Below, piece after piece: positions 13,508 to 14,485 of a DNA stretch of 14,485 nt. A model generated the notes under the pieces. That model was not told the DNA's origin, did no database searches, and worked only from the letters and a program-made list of their open reading frames with translations. Positions within the stretch are counted from its first letter, which is position 1; each line of letters begins with the position of its first letter. The translations under genes and the position numbers were made by a program. The stretch covers positions 1 through 14,485 of the forward strand of contig JBFELO010000114.1 in assembly GCA_041552055.1 (NCBI GenBank), written 5' to 3'. Origin of the DNA: JBFELO01 sp041552055 (GTDB lineage: Bacteria; Acidobacteriota; Thermoanaerobaculia; Thermoanaerobaculales; Sulfomarinibacteraceae).

Positions 13508-14485
13508 CTCCACGACCCCGGTGTTCGGGTAGAAGGCACTCCAGGCGAACCAATACGCGGTCGTGACGGGGAGTTCCTGCAGCTCGCGCCCGGCGAGCGG
13601 GCCGCTCAGGGCGACGCCGCGGTCCAGGTCCCAGGTCGAACCCGTGGCGCGATCTCGCAACCCCCCGGAGCGCTCGGACGCGAGATCGAGGGCTTCACCG
13701 TCGATCTCCGCGATGAAGGCCCGCACGCCGCCGTCGGCACCGCGCCAGAGGACCACCGGGTCCTCTCCGAGTGTGGCGGTGACGAGGCTCTCGAGCGCAG
13801 TGTCGGCTGCCGCGAGCGCGTGCGGACCCCGAGCGACGCCGTGCACCAGGGCCTTGCCCGGCATCTTCTCCATCAGCCAGCGGGCCCGAAACAGGCCCAT
13901 TCTGTCAGGGTCGTTGAAGTAGCTCTCGTAGGCAGAGCTCGTGACCGAACGGTCCTTCTTCAGCACCTTGGTCTCCGGATGCTCGCGCACCCAGGCCTCC
14001 CAGGTCGTCTGCACCGAGGGGATGACCTCGAGCCGTTGGCCGGCGGCGCTCCCGTGCAGCGCCTCGCCGGTCACGTGGCTCCACAGGGAGCCGGTCTCGA
14101 GGTCCTGCATGATGAGGCTGTTGCGCCACAGCTTGCCGGAGACGATGAAGGTGGAGGTGTTCTGTCCCAGCGTGCGGGCGTAGACCACGCCCGTGTGGCA
14201 CAGCGGTCACCAGGTGGCGGCGATGGCCGTGCCGCCGATACGGTCGTTGACGATCTCGTGCGCGTCGAGCTGCCAGGTGGAGTAGGCGTGGGCCTCACCG
14301 CCGATGACCACACCGATGACCGGCTCGTTCGGCGACATCTGTGCCGCCGCCGCTGCTCCGGTGACGAACTCGGGGTCGCGAATCGCCGGGATGGCGTCAG
14401 GCTCCAGCACGGTGTACATGGGATCGCCATCGAACTCGCCGAACACGGTCGGCGCCTTCCTCTGCGCCGCCGTGATCGACGGCCA
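13505..14485 (-). CDS. DUF3179-domain selenoprotein (UGA-encoded Sec in a UxxC motif), N-terminus missing
   Basis: The minus frame is open from the window end, except for one TGA at 14207-14209, down to the TGA at 13505-13507: 326 visible codons including the TGA. Around the TGA the protein reads DRIGGTAIAATW-(UGA)-PLCHTGVVYARTLG. DUF3179 proteins carry a TW-C-PLC redox-type motif at this place, so the UGA replaces the first Cys of CxxC, giving UxxC. The 92 codons before and 233 after are intact and family-like (VIGVVIGGEAHAYSTWQL before; SGKLWRNSLIMQDLETGSLW and ETKVLKKDRSVTSSAYESYF after). A SECIS-like stem-loop follows the UGA. A thiol/selenol redox role is inferred; the family has no settled function. 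The alternative is a nonsense mutation or base error. The true start lies beyond 14485. Confidence 0.85.
14162..14203 (-). promoter_or_regulatory. Bacterial SECIS-like element
   Basis: On the minus strand a 7-bp perfect stem, CGGGCGU (14193-14187) with ACGCCCG (14181-14175), carries the 5-nt apical loop GGUCU (14186-14182). The loop begins 20 nt after the UGA. A lower stem of CCA/UGG and CUGU/ACAG (14203-14200 with 14165-14162) can form across an internal loop. From memory, E. coli fdhF has GGUCU in its SelB-binding apical loop 18 nt after its UGA. Position and loop both match what SelB needs. Confidence 0.75.

Noticed and set aside
13505..14446. Two separate DUF3179 fragments, or a pseudogene broken by a stop
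   Set aside because: Only one stop interrupts the frame. It sits exactly at the conserved Cys and is followed by a SECIS-like stem-loop; no other decay is seen. A sequence error remains possible, but is the weaker explanation.

Overview
A 14.5 kb, GC-rich bacterial window with twelve well-supported complete genes, two genes cut by the window edges and a few doubtful small ORFs. No rRNA, tRNA, CRISPR array, IS element or phage gene is visible. The mix (secreted PPC/NIDO-type beta protein, GT39-like glycosyltransferase, DUF134/NifX cluster, multihaem cytochrome c, SpoIIE phosphatase, bufferin operon, DUF3179 protein) suggests a Gram-negative, environmental, respiring bacterium. Acidobacteriota is my best guess, but this is inference from gene content only.

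Layout. 1-828 (+): the 3' end of a secreted beta-sandwich protein, closed by a strong intrinsic terminator. 885-2657 (-): an integral-membrane GT39/ArnT-like glycosyltransferase converging on it. From a divergent promoter region (2658-2785) a three-gene + operon leaves: a DUF134 HTH regulator, a NifX/NifB-type cluster-binding protein and a small Cys-rich zinc-ribbon protein (2786-3914). 4074-5111 (-): a mannose-1-phosphate guanylyltransferase-like sugar nucleotidyltransferase. About 5545-6726 (+): a periplasmic tetrahaem cytochrome c made of four repeated domains. 7030-8556 (+): a MerA/LPD-like flavoprotein disulfide reductase. 8818-10392 (+): a membrane-anchored SpoIIE/RsbU-type PP2C phosphatase.

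10529-13454 (+) is a bufferin-type metallophore operon: DoxX, BufA2 precursor, BufB (DUF692/MNIO) and BufC (DUF2063). BufA2 has a signal peptide and 14 cysteines in a 40-residue tandem repeat. By family knowledge BufB, with its partner BufC, oxidatively modifies Cys residues of the precursor, which then acts in the periplasm as a metal (copper) buffer. A perfect 12-bp hairpin separates the precursor gene from the modification genes.

13505-14485 (-), convergent with bufC and cut by the window end, encodes a DUF3179 protein. Its conserved TW-C-PLC redox motif is written TW-UGA-PLC. The frame is intact on both sides of the UGA. A stem-loop with a GGUCU apical loop starts about 20 nt after it, as in the E. 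coli fdhF bacterial SECIS. This is most simply read as a selenoprotein with a UxxC motif, and it is the most notable item here. An ordinary gene caller would split or truncate it.
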